64,000 nucleotides of DNA from Flaccisagitta enflata (GCA_965153355.1 OZ231128.1:19282001-19346000), one strand, 5' to 3'; shown: positions 1 through 15,222, counted from the first letter of the stretch. Notes: a model not told the origin generated them from the sequence alone. Program-made: numbers and translations.

Positions 1-874
<874 letters not shown>

Positions 875-1004
875 TATTCGCACCGACCAGGGTGATGTCA
901 ACTCGCCTGTGAACAAAAAGGGAAAGAAAAGATAGAATATAAAGAAAAGAAAGAAAGCGAGAAAGAATGAAAGAAAGAAAGATAGGAAGAAAACTAGTCA
1001 TCCA

Positions 1005-2566
1005 AGGATCGCATATGGTTAGCGGTACCCGATGCCCTGCTTGGAGGGATAAGGTGAAGAAGTGGAGTGACAGCAGGGCAGCGGCCTCAAAGGGCCAATG
1101 TCCTGTAGAACACAGGGGTGATTTTCCAGAGGGGTATATTTCCGGCCCCAAATGTCTGATTTAGGCCACTGAAGGCATTTATGAGGGATGGAGGGCGATA
1201 CAGGGTGTTTCACGCGTTTTGAGGTTTAAAGAATCAACACAGCTTTTCTCCTAGAAAAGCTATTCCAATTCTGAAAAAAGGTCTGAATAGATCTTGAAGT
1301 GCAGTTTTTTTATGTCACCAATTTTTTGTATTTGCGTTTTTTAGCTTGGGAGCTACGGGAGTTTAAAGTAAACAACATTATCCAGTTAACTAACCATAGT
1401 AAAGAAAAAAATGGACAACTTCTTTTACTAGTTTCTGGTCAACTATTGGCCTGAACTACAAAAAATCCATGACTGTTTAAAAGCTCCGCAAAAAATCTTC
1501 AAAATGCGACGTTGCAGGACATTGTAGCTTCATTCATTTAGAAATGGCAAAAGATTAAAGAAAAAAATCACAAATTGAAAAAAAATGCTCCTTTCAATTT
1601 TTTTTCCATCGAGAAATTTTACTCTTTTCGTTTTTGTCAATTACGAACTCAGGATTGTCTTAGCTACTCGATATCCATAAGCAAATTAAAGAGCCATGAA
1701 TTTTCTATAAAATGGAGCCAAGAACAAATTTCCAACTCAATTTGTTCAATTTCTATGTTACAATAAAGATAGCCCATGAAAATCAGGTGTTACTGACTTT
1801 CCAAATTCTTGACCACCTGTCTTCATTCTTCTGTCATTTCTAAACGGATAGAGATATGACAACCAGCAAGGTCTCATTGGAAAGATCTTTCACAGAGCTT
1901 CAAGATGGTCATGGATTTTGCTATGTTTTTCTTATTGCTTGGATGTGAAACGCTAACAAACAAGTTGTTTCATTTTTTTTGCCATAATTATCCGGATTAA
2001 AGATGCATGCTGGATATGGTTGTTTTCTTCAAACTTACATAGTGGGCATATTTAAAAGCGCAGATATAAAAAATTGGTGACATAAAAAAACTGCACTTCA
2101 AGATCTATTCAGACCTTTTTTCAGAATTGGAATAACTTTTCTAGGAGAAAAGCTATGTCGATTCTTTAAACCTCAAAACGCGTGAAACACCCTGTATTTA
2201 GGCTTGGAGAGCAGATTTGAGTTCAGAAAGGCAAATTTGAGGCACAGAGGGCTGATTTTAAGCTTGAAGGGCTGATAAAAGGTCTGGAGGGCAAATTTGA
2301 GGTCTGCAGGGCAGATCTCAGGTACAGGGGGCTAATTAGGAACCAGGACGGCTGATTTGAGGTCTTGAGGGCTACATTGAGGCCTGGGAGGGCTAATTTG
2401 AGGATTCAATGTCAATGGGGGGGGGGGGGGGCAAGGTCGGAAGGAAGGATGGAGGGCGGATGGTTGGATGGACGGAAGGATAGATGGAAGGATGGACGGA
2501 AGGATAGACGTCCGGAAATTCCCCCCTGTGTTCTACAGGACATCGGCCCTTTGGGGCCTCTAACCA
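1005..2566. mobile_element. GC-rich TIR element with internal minisatellite, copy 1 (interrupted)
   Basis: The left terminal repeat near 1077-1127 (GCAGCGGCC...CCTGTAGAACACAGG) returns inverted at 2526-2564 (CCTGTGTTCTACAGG...GGCC). The interior has degenerate ~20-bp units built on 'ctgatttgaggcctgag' (2200-2410), a G run, and GGAAGGATAGAC-type units. The same layout recurs at 14330-15030 and 58203-58767. A second TIR element (1201-2194) is inserted inside. No coding capacity was seen, so it is presumably non-autonomous. Confidence 0.7.
1201..2194. mobile_element. TA-flanked TIR element beginning CAGGGTGTTTCACGCG
   Basis: 994 bp with inverted ends of about 140 bp (CAGGGTGTTTCACGCG... and ...CGCGTGAAACACCCTG), flanked by TA on both sides (1199-1200, 2195-2196). 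TA duplication with a CAGGGTG end fits a Tc1/mariner-type non-autonomous element. The AT-rich interior has no transposase frame. It lies inside the element at 1005-2566. Confidence 0.8.
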
Positions 2567-3555
2567 AAAAGAAAAGAAAAGAAAAGAAAGCTGGAAAAAA
2601 GATGAAGTAAGCGTAGAGCCCACAAAAGAAAAAAAATATGAAAGGAAAGAAAACATGAAAAATATAAAACCCTATTTCCCTTTTTCGTACGAATGATCGT
2701 TCATGTGATCCAACTGGCCATTGAGTAGAAGTAGGAAAGGAAAAAGAATTGAAGTGTGCCAATGCCTCTACGTCTGTAGGGGTGTTGCATGGATGTTAAA
2801 AGTGTTATTTTGCCAATTGGATATTTTTGAGAAGGATATGGCGTGTATGGTGAATGGGCGTTGCCGGGGTGGTTACGGGCGTTGTTACTGACGTTGTTAC
2901 TGACTTTGTTGTTACTGGCGTTGTTGGTGTTGTTATAGATGATGGTTTGGGCGTTCTTAACGACAGTGTTATTGGCTGCTGAGACGAAGTGGTTTCTGAA
3001 TCACACAAACCATCGTCAAATGGGTCTCAAGTCGATGTCTTAAATGATTTGCTGATGCTCTGGACAATGGATATGACACGCTTTAAAAATACAACGAAAC
3101 TTTTTAAAGGAACGTTATTCTTTTACTTTGACAACTTCAAAGAAGAATAGATAGCTTCCTCTAAATTGATCAAATAGGTTTTTTTACATTACAGCTGTTT
3201 CAAGCCTTGATTTTCTCGTAAACGAGGTTCTTACAAAAGGGATAAGTGTACTCATCATTGCTGTTGGGGTTCTGGCGACTCAGCGCTACCTAACATGCGA
3301 TATCCTTTAAAGGGAGTTTCGAGTACTTTGAAGTTTGTTTGAAATGCTTCACGAATTCTGAAAAAGCAGAGAAAATGTTTGAAGTGGTATATTGATAGAA
3401 ATGGTGGCTTGAACCAGAATCTGTGGAAATGATAAACAGTATAATTGATAAACATCTTAAGTGGTGTCTGGGCGCATTTAAAAATGGTTGTAGTGGTTTA
3501 GGAATCAATAGACTGATTTTTTAGTTAGATGGCATCTAGATTGGACCCTAATCTT
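2567..3555. other. No gene recognised; A-rich and GTT-rich sequence
   Basis: Contains AAAGA-rich sequence near 2570-2660 and a short GTTGTTACTGAC-type minisatellite near 2875-2935. The rest is AT-rich sequence without exon-like structure. Confidence 0.4.
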
Positions 3556-3997
3556 TTTAGTCGCGTGCACACGACTCTACAACCCCCTCCGTCGGTCTGT
3601 CGGTCTGTTGGTCGGTAACACTTTGCTTTTTCGGCGTTTACGGGCATTTTTGACATTGTGTCCCGCGAATGTGTCCCGACATTATGTCCCGACAGTGTGC
3701 CCTGACATTGTGTCCCTACATTGTGTCCCTACATTGTGTCCCTACATTGTGTCCCGACATTGTGTCTCGGTATTGTTTCGCGACATTGTTTCCCGATGTT
3801 GTTTCCCAACATTGTGTCCCAACATTGTGTCCCGACATTGTGTCCCGACCTTGTGTCCCGACCTTGTGTCCCGACATTGTGTCCCGACATTGTGTCCCGA
3901 CATTGTGTCCCGACATTGTGTCCCGACATTGTGTCCCGACATTGTGTCACGAGTATTACGAGTCTGGCACGCGACTTATAGGTGTTGGCCTTGTTTT
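3556..3997 (+). mobile_element. Short GC-rich element 'AGTCGCGTGC', copy at 3.6 kb
   Basis: Begins TTTTTAGTCGCGTGCACACG ACTCTACAACCCC, followed by GTCGGTCTGTCG repeats, and ends with GGCACGCGACTTATAGG and TGTTGGCCTTGTTTT. Both ends recur in at least eight other places here. This copy carries a 13-bp minisatellite (3666-3955) as its interior. The long frames reading VPTLCPDIVSRHC in all phases come from that minisatellite. No protein-coding capacity. Confidence 0.7.
3666..3955. repeat. 13-bp minisatellite (ACATTGTGTCCCG)n
   Basis: About 22 tandem units of 13 bp with a few variants (TGTTTCCC, CCTTGTG). It is the variable interior of the surrounding short element. Confidence 0.95.
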
Positions 3998-4208
3998 CTT
4001 TTACTCAATTCCAAATAATATTCCCACTCCAATTCACTGAAGACTAAGATTTCTCATTGGAAAATGATCTGGGACTAGATCTGTGTTTGTCTAATTTTGC
4101 ATTTACATGCTTTAATCTAAAAAAAGAAAGTCCATAAGACAATGGTATGCTTGTTAAATCCATATTGTCTGACAAACCGATGAGATTTTGTCCTGGATCA
4201 TTTTCAAG

Positions 4209-4318
4209 AAAATATAATGAAGAAGAAACTCTGGAGGAAAAATGATTCCGACTCCGTTCCAATGGCCATCATCGAAACAACCGCCCAATTCCAAAACAAG
4301 TACGAATGGACATCGCCT
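4209..4318 (+). CDS. Possible Ig-like exon
   Basis: After TCATTTTCAAG the sequence is open for 36 codons and ends at a good donor (TCGCCT|GTAAGA). The frame reads KLWRKNDSDSVPM, then AIIETTAQFQNKYEW, which has the look of Ig-fold strands (W followed by a polar stretch). It would start in phase 1 and end in phase 0. The next solid exon (15141) needs a phase-1 predecessor, so at least one exon would be missing between them. The acceptor has only a weak pyrimidine tract. No cDNA or homology support is available, so this is an inference from composition, splice donor and strand. Confidence 0.3.
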
Positions 4319-4697
4319 GTAAGACTGAGTTAAAGAGGTGCGTACGCGTGGCCCCATCTAAAAATGGAGGAAGAGAAAATGCAAAGAAAAAAAATCGTAA
4401 ATCGTTATCTGTCGTTGCATTGTACATGGAGGCCGTAAAATAGGGGAACGTGAGTCTCCTTTCAATAGGTCTTGTGCGGTAAAAAAGTGCGAGGATTTGT
4501 GCTAAAAAAAAATCCATAATAGCGTCATAGTCCTTGGGCCAGCGCCTGTCTTTTCAATGCAAGAGATAAAACATTGATTTTACAGTTCATGGGTACTTTT
4601 GTCACTTCCTATGTCGCTCTGCATTTCCAATTGTCAAGCCCAGCCATATGTCTGATTCTGTCTTTACCTGTCTGGGCCTCCAAACTAAAGAAGAACC
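4319..4697. other. Presumed intronic sequence, nothing recognised
   Basis: AT-rich, without coding-like stretches or repeats of note. Confidence 0.35.
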
Positions 4698-4835
4698 TCT
4701 GTCTGTCTGTCTGTCTCTATCTCGGTCTCGGTCTCGGTCTCGGTCTCTGTCTCTGTCTCTGTCTCTGTCTCTGTCTGTCTGTCTGTCTGTCTGTCTGTCA
4801 GTCTGTCTGTCTGTCTTTCTGTCACTCTGTCTGTG

Positions 4836-4898
<63 letters not shown>

Positions 4899-4909
4899 CT
4901 CTCTCTCTC
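4698..4909. repeat. (CTGT)n / (CT)n compound microsatellite
   Basis: CTGT and CTCGGT units grade into CTGTCT and then into a pure CT tract from 4841. Confidence 0.95.
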
Positions 4910-5175
4910 ATTGTGCTGATTCTATTTCGTGTCTTAATGGCACCATTGAGGATTGCGTTATAAATGATGTTTTATGGAGAAGATTGATAATGAAAGGCCA
5001 ATTGGTAATTAGCAACTTTAGATTATATACTTGTATGAATATGAACGAACAATTATATGCTTTTTTAGTTGAAATATCTGACATTTGAGCTCTTCAATGG
5101 AAGCAATTTTTGACCGGTATCCGGTTAAAAGAAATTTCATTTGATAATTCTTTGACATTAAATTAATTAATTGAT

Positions 5176-7070
<1,895 letters not shown>

Positions 7071-7550
7071 TGATTCTATTACATTAGGTTAGTCGATCCA
7101 CTCAAGAGCACATTTTCCTGATCTGTTTTGTGAGATAGAATTTGTCCCTTTGTGTATTCTACTTTTAGACCACTTATTGGAAAAAAGTCGAATTATGTAA
7201 TTCGACTTTTTGAAACGTAGGGGAGAAATAAAATTTTCCATTTTCGGTTTGAGGCAATTTTAGCAAGTTAGGCCATTTTTGGGCTGGGAGTATATATTTT
7301 TTGATATTCACAGCTAAGAAAGAGCTAATTTTTCTCTTTCAAATGGCGCCAACCAGAACTCTCTACGATCATTAGTTTTGGCGCTATGAATTTTTGAATC
7401 TTTTTTTATTTTTTCGCATTTTCGCAAAATCGAAATTTTTCATTGATCCTATTTTTCGGGGCCTTTGTGACAGAAGAGAAGTGTCATGATGTTACACAAA
7501 TTGACCCAAACTTTTATAACGCTAGGTTTTGCATTTTACTCTGTTTGAGA
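7071..7550. other. AT-rich sequence with a 14-bp-arm hairpin
   Basis: A near-perfect palindrome AAAAAGTCGAATTA-tg-TAATTCGACTTTTT sits at 7182-7211. Otherwise the sequence is AT-rich with no gene signal. Confidence 0.5.
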
Positions 7551-7660
7551 GAGAAAAAGAGAGAGAGAGAAAGAGAGAGAGAGAATGAAAAAAGAAAGGA
7601 TAAGAGGAAGACACACACCCCTCCACACACACACATTCTCACACACATTCACACATACAT

Positions 7661-7758
<98 letters not shown>

Positions 7759-7850
7759 GCATGCATGCACGCACACGCACACACACACATGCACGCACAA
7801 ACACACACAAACACACACACTCAAAGACAAAGGAAGACCAAAAAAGAGAC
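7551..7850. repeat. (GA)n / (CA)n compound microsatellite
   Basis: GA-rich start, CA-rich segment at 7603-7660, pure GA at 7664-7758, then imperfect CA to 7850. Confidence 0.95.
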
Positions 7851-8100
7851 ACAGAGAGACAGATTTAATGACAAAAACAGGCAGGCAGTCAACCAGACAT
7901 CATGAGATGCATACACAAGAACATGCACTGAAAAAAAAGACTCCCATTTACGACTTTTTTCCGGTCGGCGAGAGCCGCCTTTATTGGTAATATATGTCCT
8001 TCAGTGTGTTCTACTTTTTGTGCCACTATTGGAATGTTTACCAGTGACGGTCGAACTGTCGTCGCAATTATACCATTACTCAGCCAAAATGTTTTACAAT

Positions 8101-8533
<433 letters not shown>

Positions 8534-8706
8534 TTCATCTCTTTGTATTTGTTTTGTTCTCGATTGCTCAATTTGACTCCTGCCACAATTCCGATTCTAT
8601 TTTACCATGTCTTTGATTCTCTTCTATTTTTGTCTGTTTGTCTGCCAATTTCTTCTGTCTACTCTGCTTTGTCTTCTTCTCTCGCGATATCTTAGCGTTA
8701 ATAATC

Positions 8707-8855
8707 TCTGTCTGTCTGTCGGTCGGTCAGTCGGGCGATCTGCTTGCCTTTGGTCGATCACACTCTGTTTTTTTTTTTCGGCGTTTTCGGGCGTTTTTTG
8801 CATCACTGCCCCTGCCCACCCGTATGCGACTTGGATAGCCGTCTATCCGTTCTTC
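8707..8855 (+). mobile_element. Fragment of the AGTCGCGTGC element family
   Basis: Retains the CTGTCGGTCGG interior, the CGGCGTTTTCGGGCGTTTTT segment, the 'cccctgcccacccg' block and a 3' GACTTGGATAGCCG end. The AGTCGCGTGC start is missing. Confidence 0.55.
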
Positions 8856-8902
8856 TTTATCTTGATATATTTCTCTTCGTATCTCTCTTTTGGCCTCTCT
8901 GT

Positions 8903-9112
<210 letters not shown>

Positions 9113-9777
9113 CGTGCCATCCTCTCTCCCAATTCCCAGGCCACCAGTCACCTCCTCTATTTTCCTTTGTCTTCTTTCTTTTCCAGCCTCAAAGGTCCAG
9201 CACCTTTAAGATTCTCTGCTGTTGTTGGTTGTTGACAGAGTAAATGTGTGTGAATTGTTGAGCCCGCGTTTTTTTTCCTCGCTTCTTGTCTTTCTTCTTT
9301 CTTTTGGCTCAATCTGCTGCCATCACACAATTTTGGGGCTTACTTTTACTGAACTCACTTTTTGCTTTCTTTTGTTTATTTCTTTTTTTTTTTCCTTTGT
9401 TTGTTGTTGCAAATAGCATTTTGATACATTACTTCTTTTTTTTTCTTTGGTCTGCCTCCTTTTGTTTGCGTTTTAATCTTTTCTAAAAATGGGGGGAATT
9501 TATTCAAGAACGAGTTGTCAGAAAATTTCCTTGCTCAAAATATCTTTGGTTGCTCATATTTCTATCGTTACATTCACAGTATGAAATGCATATATCATAA
9601 AAGCTTTTTTTTTCAGTCGATGTGTCTTCGATCTCCGAAGTATTAGGCCAACACATAGACAAAGGGACGATCAGACAGACCGATGATGAGGCCCAATTTT
9701 TGAGATGTTAGTTTTCCTTCAATCAGAATTTGCCTTGGTGATCAGTGAAGTCTCCTCATGGGCCTTGATGATTGATG
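9113..9777. other. Pyrimidine-rich, presumed intronic, nothing recognised
   Basis: T/C-rich with an acceptor-like CTTTTCCAG at about 9180, but the frame after it does not fit the phases of the supported exons. Confidence 0.35.
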
Positions 9778-10008
9778 TTTAGTCGCGTGCGCGCGACTCT
9801 ACACCCCGCTTTGTCCGTCCGTCTGTCAATCCGTCTATCCATCAGTCTGTCTGTCGCTCCATCACACTTTTACTTTTTTTATCAATTTTATTTTTTTAAG
9901 TCATTTTGAATCATTTTAGAGTATACTAAGTCATTCTAAGTCATTCTATGTCATTCTAAGTCTTAATGTAAGTCTCGCACGCGACTTATAGGTGTTGGCC
10001 TTGTTTTA
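9778..10008 (+). mobile_element. AGTCGCGTGC element, complete short copy
   Basis: Starts TTTAGTCGCGTGCGCGCGAC TCTAC and ends CACGCGACTTATAGG, TGTTGGCCTTGTTTTA. The interior has GTCCGTC units and a 10-bp AAGTCATTCT minisatellite (about 9898-9965). Confidence 0.75.
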
Positions 10009-10149
10009 GAAATCGATGTACTGTCAGCTATGTATTTGAAAACATTTTTGCACATAAAACCAGACGAGCAGAGCAGAGGCCAATATTTGATCAGTATACA
10101 TATATTCGTCTTTATCTGCAAGTCCATACATAGCTCCTCCCTGTACTTA

Positions 10150-10151
<2 letters not shown>

Positions 10152-10196
<45 letters not shown>
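10152..10196. repeat. (CT)n microsatellite
   Basis: About 45 bp of CT. Confidence 0.95.
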
Positions 10197-10199
<3 letters not shown>

Positions 10200-10417
10200 A
10201 CACTTTGTGGTGTGTCTGTGTGTACACAGGACTCAAACAGCTTTTAATCTAACGAGAGAAATCTAGTTGACCTTACCCAATCTAAATCAGGCGTGGAAGC
10301 TGTCAAAACCAACCACGGCAAACCACGTCAAAAAACGGCCGAAAACAAGACTTGGCCTTTCTTTCATTTAAAAAAAGGAGGAGCTGGAAAAAAGTAGGAG
10401 AGAAACTAGGAAAAAGA

Positions 10418-10807
10418 TAAAGAAGAAGAAGAAGAAGAAGAAGAAGAAGAAGAAGAAGAAGAAGAAGAAGAAGAAGAAGAAGAAGAAGAAGAAGAAGAAG
10501 AAGAAGAAGAAGAAGAAGAAGAAGAAAAGGAAGAAAAAGAAAAAGAAAAAGAAAAAAGAAAAAAGAAAAAAGAAAAAAGAAAAAAGAAAAAAGAAAAAAG
10601 AAAAAAGAATAAAGAAAAAAAAAAAAGAAAAAAGAAAAAAGAAAAAGAAACAGAAACAGAAACAGAAACAGAAACAGAAAAAGAAGGAGAAGAAGATGAA
10701 GGAGCGGATGAAGAAGAAGAAACAGAAGAAAAGAAGAAGAAAAAGAAAAAGAAAAAGAAAAAGAAAAAGAAAATGAAAAAGAAGAAGAAGAAGAAGAAGA
10801 AGAAGAA

Positions 10808-10852
<45 letters not shown>

Positions 10853-10872
10853 ACAAAGGAAGAAGAAGAAGA
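10418..10872. repeat. (GAA)n / (GAAAAA)n purine tract
   Basis: GAA repeats at both ends around GAAAAA and GAAACA units. Strong purine/pyrimidine strand asymmetry for about 450 bp. The Phe/Leu frame on the other strand is an artefact. Confidence 0.95.
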
Positions 10873-11174
10873 TGAAAGTGTCTCTGAATCAAAAGTTTGT
10901 TAGAATTTTGTTGGGTGGGACAAGTGAGAGATTGATAGAGCCTTAAAGTGCCCGGAGAATAGGTGTTTTTACTTATGTAAATATTTCCCATATCCAAAAT
11001 AACTTTCTATCACAAACACAACCGTTTGTGAAAAACCCACAACTTTGGCAAAAATAAGAACAGCAGCCCTAAATAGATGTGAAGGAAGTAGATTTGAAAG
11101 GCCTTTCATTTCAGGAGGGCCTTGCCGCCCCGATGTTTGAAGGTTTTCTCTCCTACTCCAGTTAGTACGGAAAG

Positions 11175-11347
<173 letters not shown>

Positions 11348-11603
11348 AAATGTTTTCCTGATTAAAATCGCAGCTCAGCATCGTATGATGGAGATGAAAT
11401 ATGGGGAGAAACCAAAACAAACAAAACGGCCGCTTGCGTGTGAGCGTGTTTGCGCGTGTGTGAGCGTGTGCGCGCGCGGTTGTGTTCGTGGGTACACGTG
11501 TTAGCGTGTGCGTGTGAGAAAATGCTTTTTAAACTTATGGGAAGAAATGAGAAAAGATTATCGTAGGACGAGAGCCGAGTAAGAAGGCGCCGGTTAGCCG
11601 AAG

Positions 11604-11704
11604 ACGGATTGACGATGACGCCGACGTCGGAAGACGACGCCGACGTCGGAAGACGACGCCGACGCCGGAAGACGACGCCGACGCCGGAAGACGACGCCGA
11701 TGAC
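11604..11704. repeat. 19-bp GC-rich minisatellite
   Basis: Units of GGAAGACGACGCCGACGTC repeat about five times. Because 19 is not a multiple of three, the frame shifts at every unit and coding is unlikely. The flank to 11760 keeps a related GATGACGTTGACGAC motif. Confidence 0.8.
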
Positions 11705-11833
11705 GTTGACGACAACAGCGACGCCGCCGTCGATGACGTTGATGACAACGTTGACAAGAAAGTGACGCATGTACTTCAAGATGAAACGCAAAGGCGCCCT
11801 TGGCGATGTGCCTGAATCAATAATAACGTGGTG

Positions 11834-12066
<233 letters not shown>

Positions 12067-12150
12067 AAGATTTAGCTCGTTGATGATGTTTGAAAAAAAT
12101 GGTATGACTGGGAAATTCAACAAAGAAAGATTCGATATATTTTTGATGGT

Positions 12151-12371
12151 TTTTAGTCGCGTGCACGCGACTCTACAACCCGCTTTGTCCGTCCGTCCGT
12201 CCGTCCGTCGGTTGGTCGGTCGGTTGGTCGGTCGGTCGGTCACATTTTACTATTTTTATGATTTTCTTTCTTTGACCCCACTGCTCCTACCCAAAGGGTC
12301 TAGTGACCTCAAATATGGCCCCTGCCCACCCGCATGCGACTTTGGTAGCCGTGTATCCGGCATTGTTTTTT
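12151..12371 (+). mobile_element. AGTCGCGTGC element, 'GCCGTGTATCCGG' subtype
   Basis: Starts TTTTAGTCGCGTGCACGCGA CTCTACAACCCG with a GTCCGTCCGTC and GGTCGGTCGGT interior. It ends with a CCCGCATGCGACTTTGGTAG block and CCGTGTATCCGGCATTGTT. This 3' end differs from the copies at 3.6 and 9.8 kb. Confidence 0.75.
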
Positions 12372-12621
12372 TTACAACACTTCCTTTTTTATTAATTCCT
12401 ATTATGTAATTTATTTTCATTTCAATTTTTTACTTTTATTCATAACATAGCGAGCAAAAACGAATACTATCGTCAATTTCGTAATTGCCAAACTATGTCA
12501 ATTCACGCGCAAAAAAGAAAAAAATATATAAATATATATTGTCATTTTGTAAATGTTGATGCAAAGGCAATGCAAATTTTTGTTTCATGTCCTCTTATCT
12601 CTAATGGCAGTGTTAGTCTGT

Positions 12622-12752
<131 letters not shown>

Positions 12753-12957
12753 GTGTATCTCCCCACAGCTAAAGCGCCCAATAGCTAAAATTTTTACCTT
12801 ACAGATTGGCCCCAGAGCTAAAATATTTTTTTAGCTTTGCAGCCAATTTTGAAACATTTCATGTCTAAAGATATTGTCAGAAAAAGTGGTCTGACTTCTA
12901 AAATTTTTATCAGTGATTGGCCTAAGTTCTAAAAAAAAAGAGGGAAGAAAAAAAAAG

Positions 12958-13240
12958 GCCTGTATATTATTGATTCCCCCCCCCCATAGAAGGGGGGAAA
13001 AAATCAAAGGGTCTGAAGATGGGGAAAAAGGGGGAAAAAGAGAAAAAAAAATTTGGGGAAAATATAACAGTACCAAATCATAAAACACAATTTAACACTA
13101 TTTAAACATTAACTACATTGTTTTATTGCTATATAGGGAAGAAAATCATAGATATAAAAACGCGACGCAAAGCGTCGCAGGGAAGAAAATTAATGCCAGG
13201 GGGGAAAAATCAAAAGCGACTCAATGATATACACCCCTGG
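12958..13240 (+). mobile_element. Short element with CGCGACGC core and GTGTATA-like ends, copy 1
   Basis: Runs from GGCCTGTATATTATTGATTC to GATATACACCCCTGG. Purine-rich AGGGGGGAAAAAATCAAAGG blocks flank a CGCGACGCAAAGCGTCGC palindrome. The same design occurs at 31940-32257 and, inverted, at 53898-54216. Confidence 0.65.
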
Positions 13241-13409
13241 ATAAAGATAAAAGGGAACAAATAAGGTCTAAAGCCACATTTAAAACAATACACAAATCAA
13301 TTCTCATCCTTTTACACATGTTTTATTTGCTGATATTATACTTCAAATATATAGTACAGTTGGACTTCACTACAGGACTATGCAAATTCATGCCTTTTAG
13401 TGAAGCTGC

Positions 13410-13615
13410 CCTAATAAAGCCGTATACACGGCTATACACAAAGTCGCGTGCAGGTTGGCAGGGGCAGTGATAAAAAGGCTATTTAAGCAATTTGGCAGGA
13501 GCAGTAACGCAAAAACCGCCCATAAACGCCAAAAACAATTAATGCAAACAGATTGACCAATCAACCAACAGACCAGCCAACCAACTGACATAGGGGGTCA
13601 TAGAATTGCGTAGCA
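13410..13615 (-). mobile_element. AGTCGCGTGC element, diverged inverted copy
   Basis: The reverse complement carries the CCGTGTATACGGC end, the 'gcaccctgcccc'-like block, CGTTTATGGGCGG and GGTTGGTTGGCTGG. The outer end is decayed (GAATTGCGTAGCAC). Confidence 0.5.
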
Positions 13616-14150
13616 CATGCCTTAGAATTAAAAAAACTCTCAAAGAATAGCAACTAATATACCTTGTAGGCGGGCAAGCCTTAATAGCAGGTGCACAACA
13701 GTTCTCAAATGTGTCAATAAACAATAATTTGCAAATGAACTTTATTTAAATCTATTATTGCTTGTGCATGCTCTACCATCTACTGCCCTTTCTGATTTCG
13801 TATGTGTTTATATTGCGCAGATATTTGCGTATGTGTTTATATAGCAAAGGCTTTGTCCTCTTGTTTGTCTGTTGCTCCCTTGGTTGATCAATCAATCCAT
13901 CTCTGTTCCTCATACCTGTTTTTCATATCTGTTTCTGTTATCTGTTTTTCATATGTTTCTCAATGCCTTCCTCTTTTTAGACATTAGGCGCTTATTTTTT
14001 AGCTGTTAGGCGCACTGAGATTTTCAAACCATGCCAATACTTTTAGCTCTAAATTGGCCTTATGTCTAAACATTTTTTTTAGAAGTCAGGCCAAAATCAT
14101 TTTTAGATATCAGGCCACTGGAATAATTTAGCTTTCAGGCGCTTCCTCCG

Positions 14151-14267
<117 letters not shown>

Positions 14268-14329
14268 ACATGATAAACAGTGGGATAGATGATTCGACTG
14301 ACAGTGACAGACAGGGAGATAGCAAAAAC

Positions 14330-15030
14330 AACAGGTCGCCCAAGGGCAATATGTGGTCAGCGATACCCATTGCCCTGCTTTGAATGATTGTGAATTGGAG
14401 TGAGGGGAAGCAGGGCAGCGGCCCCAAAGGGGACGAAGTCCTGTAGAACTCAGGGGGACTTTCGTTCGTCCTACCTGAAGAAGTGGATGTGATGCTATAG
14501 AGGACTGACTGAAGGCATTCAAGAGCCTAAACTGAGGTCTAAGAAGGCTGATATAAGGCCTGAGAATGCCAATTGGAAGCTTGAGAGGGCTGACTTGAGG
14601 CTTGAGAGAGCTGGATTAAGGCTTGAAAGGCCAGAGGACTGATTTGAAGCCTGAGAGCAATACATTGAGGTTTAGATGGCTGATTTGAGGCCTGAGAGGC
14701 CTAATTTGAGGCATGAGAGGCCAGGTTTGAGGCCTGAGAATTTGGATTTGAGGCCTGAGAAGCCAGATTTGAGGGCTGAGACGCCAGATTTGAGGCCCAA
14801 GAGGCTAGATTTGAGGCCTGAGAGGCCAGTTTTGAGGCCTGAGAGGTTGGATTTGAGGCCTGAGAGGCTGGATTTGAGGCCTGAGAGGCTGGATTTGAGG
14901 CCTGAGGGGTCTGATGAAGGGGGGGGGGGACTAACGGACGAACGGACGGACGGACGGACGGACGGACGAACGAAAGTCCCCCTGTGTTCTACAGGACTTC
15001 GTCCCCTTCGGGGCCGCTGCCCAAAAAGCC
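14330..15030. mobile_element. GC-rich TIR element with internal minisatellite, copy 2 (intact)
   Basis: Clear inverted ends of about 60 bp: GGGCAGCGGCCCCAAAGGGG ... (about 14413-14472) and ...CCCCTTCGGGGCCGCTGCCC (to about 15022). Each TIR also folds on itself (GGCCCC/GGGGCC). The interior is 20-21-bp units reading 'ttgaggcctgagaggctgga' (14530-14915), then a G run and (GGAC)n. The sequence outside the left TIR (CAGCGATACCCATTGCCC) also matches the other copies, so the element is larger than the TIRs. Confidence 0.75.
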
Positions 15031-15140
15031 TTCTTCATTATCACTACATCGATTTGTTCACGCCTTCGGATCATCATTAAATCATTTTCTCTCTCTTTCT
15101 TTTTTTCCTCTCTTTTTCATTTTCTCCAACAATAACTCAG

Positions 15141-15222
15141 ACTTAACATGGAAGATATTCTACCGGGAGGAAGGAGCTCCTCGCGTCGTTAATGTCACCG
15201 CCAACTCACTGATGTTTTTGAG
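15141..15222 (+). CDS. Exon of membrane adhesion/receptor-like gene (phase 1 to 2)
   Basis: First exon of the well-supported chain. A pyrimidine-rich acceptor (AACAATAACTCAG) precedes 82 bp open in one frame, ending at a strong donor (TTTTTGAG|GTAAGA). The frame reads LTWKIFYREEGAP, then RVVNVTANSLMFL, with one N-glycosylation site (NVT) and alternating hydrophobic residues typical of an extracellular Ig or FN3 beta-sandwich. The phase needs one base from the previous exon and leaves two bases, which exon 26035-26149 completes. A decayed copy of its 3' half with an intact GTAAGT follows at 15323-15388. The exact domain family is not certain. Confidence 0.6.

Larger units (their letters stand above)
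12766..14148. mobile_element. Inverted-repeat element 'AGCTAAAGCGCC', carrying later insertions
   Basis: The left arm (12766-12945: CAGCTAAAGCGCC, TCTAAAATTTTT, GCCTAAGTTCTAAAA) returns inverted at about 13980-14148 (TTTAGAAGTCAGGCC, TTTAGCTTTCAGGCGCTT). A purine-rich element (12958-13240) and an inverted AGTCGCGTGC element (about 13410-13615) lie between the arms. GA tracts abut both outer ends. Confidence 0.6.

Noticed and set aside
3608-4040. Overlapping frames on both strands (VPTLCPDIVSRHC / MSGHNVGTQCRDT)
   Set aside because: 13-bp minisatellite read in rotating frames.
9181-9240. Possible exon after CTTTTCCAG
   Set aside because: Short, competing frames, weak donor and unsuitable phase.
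10368-10997. 209-codon Phe/Leu-rich - strand frame
   Set aside because: Antisense of the GAA tract.
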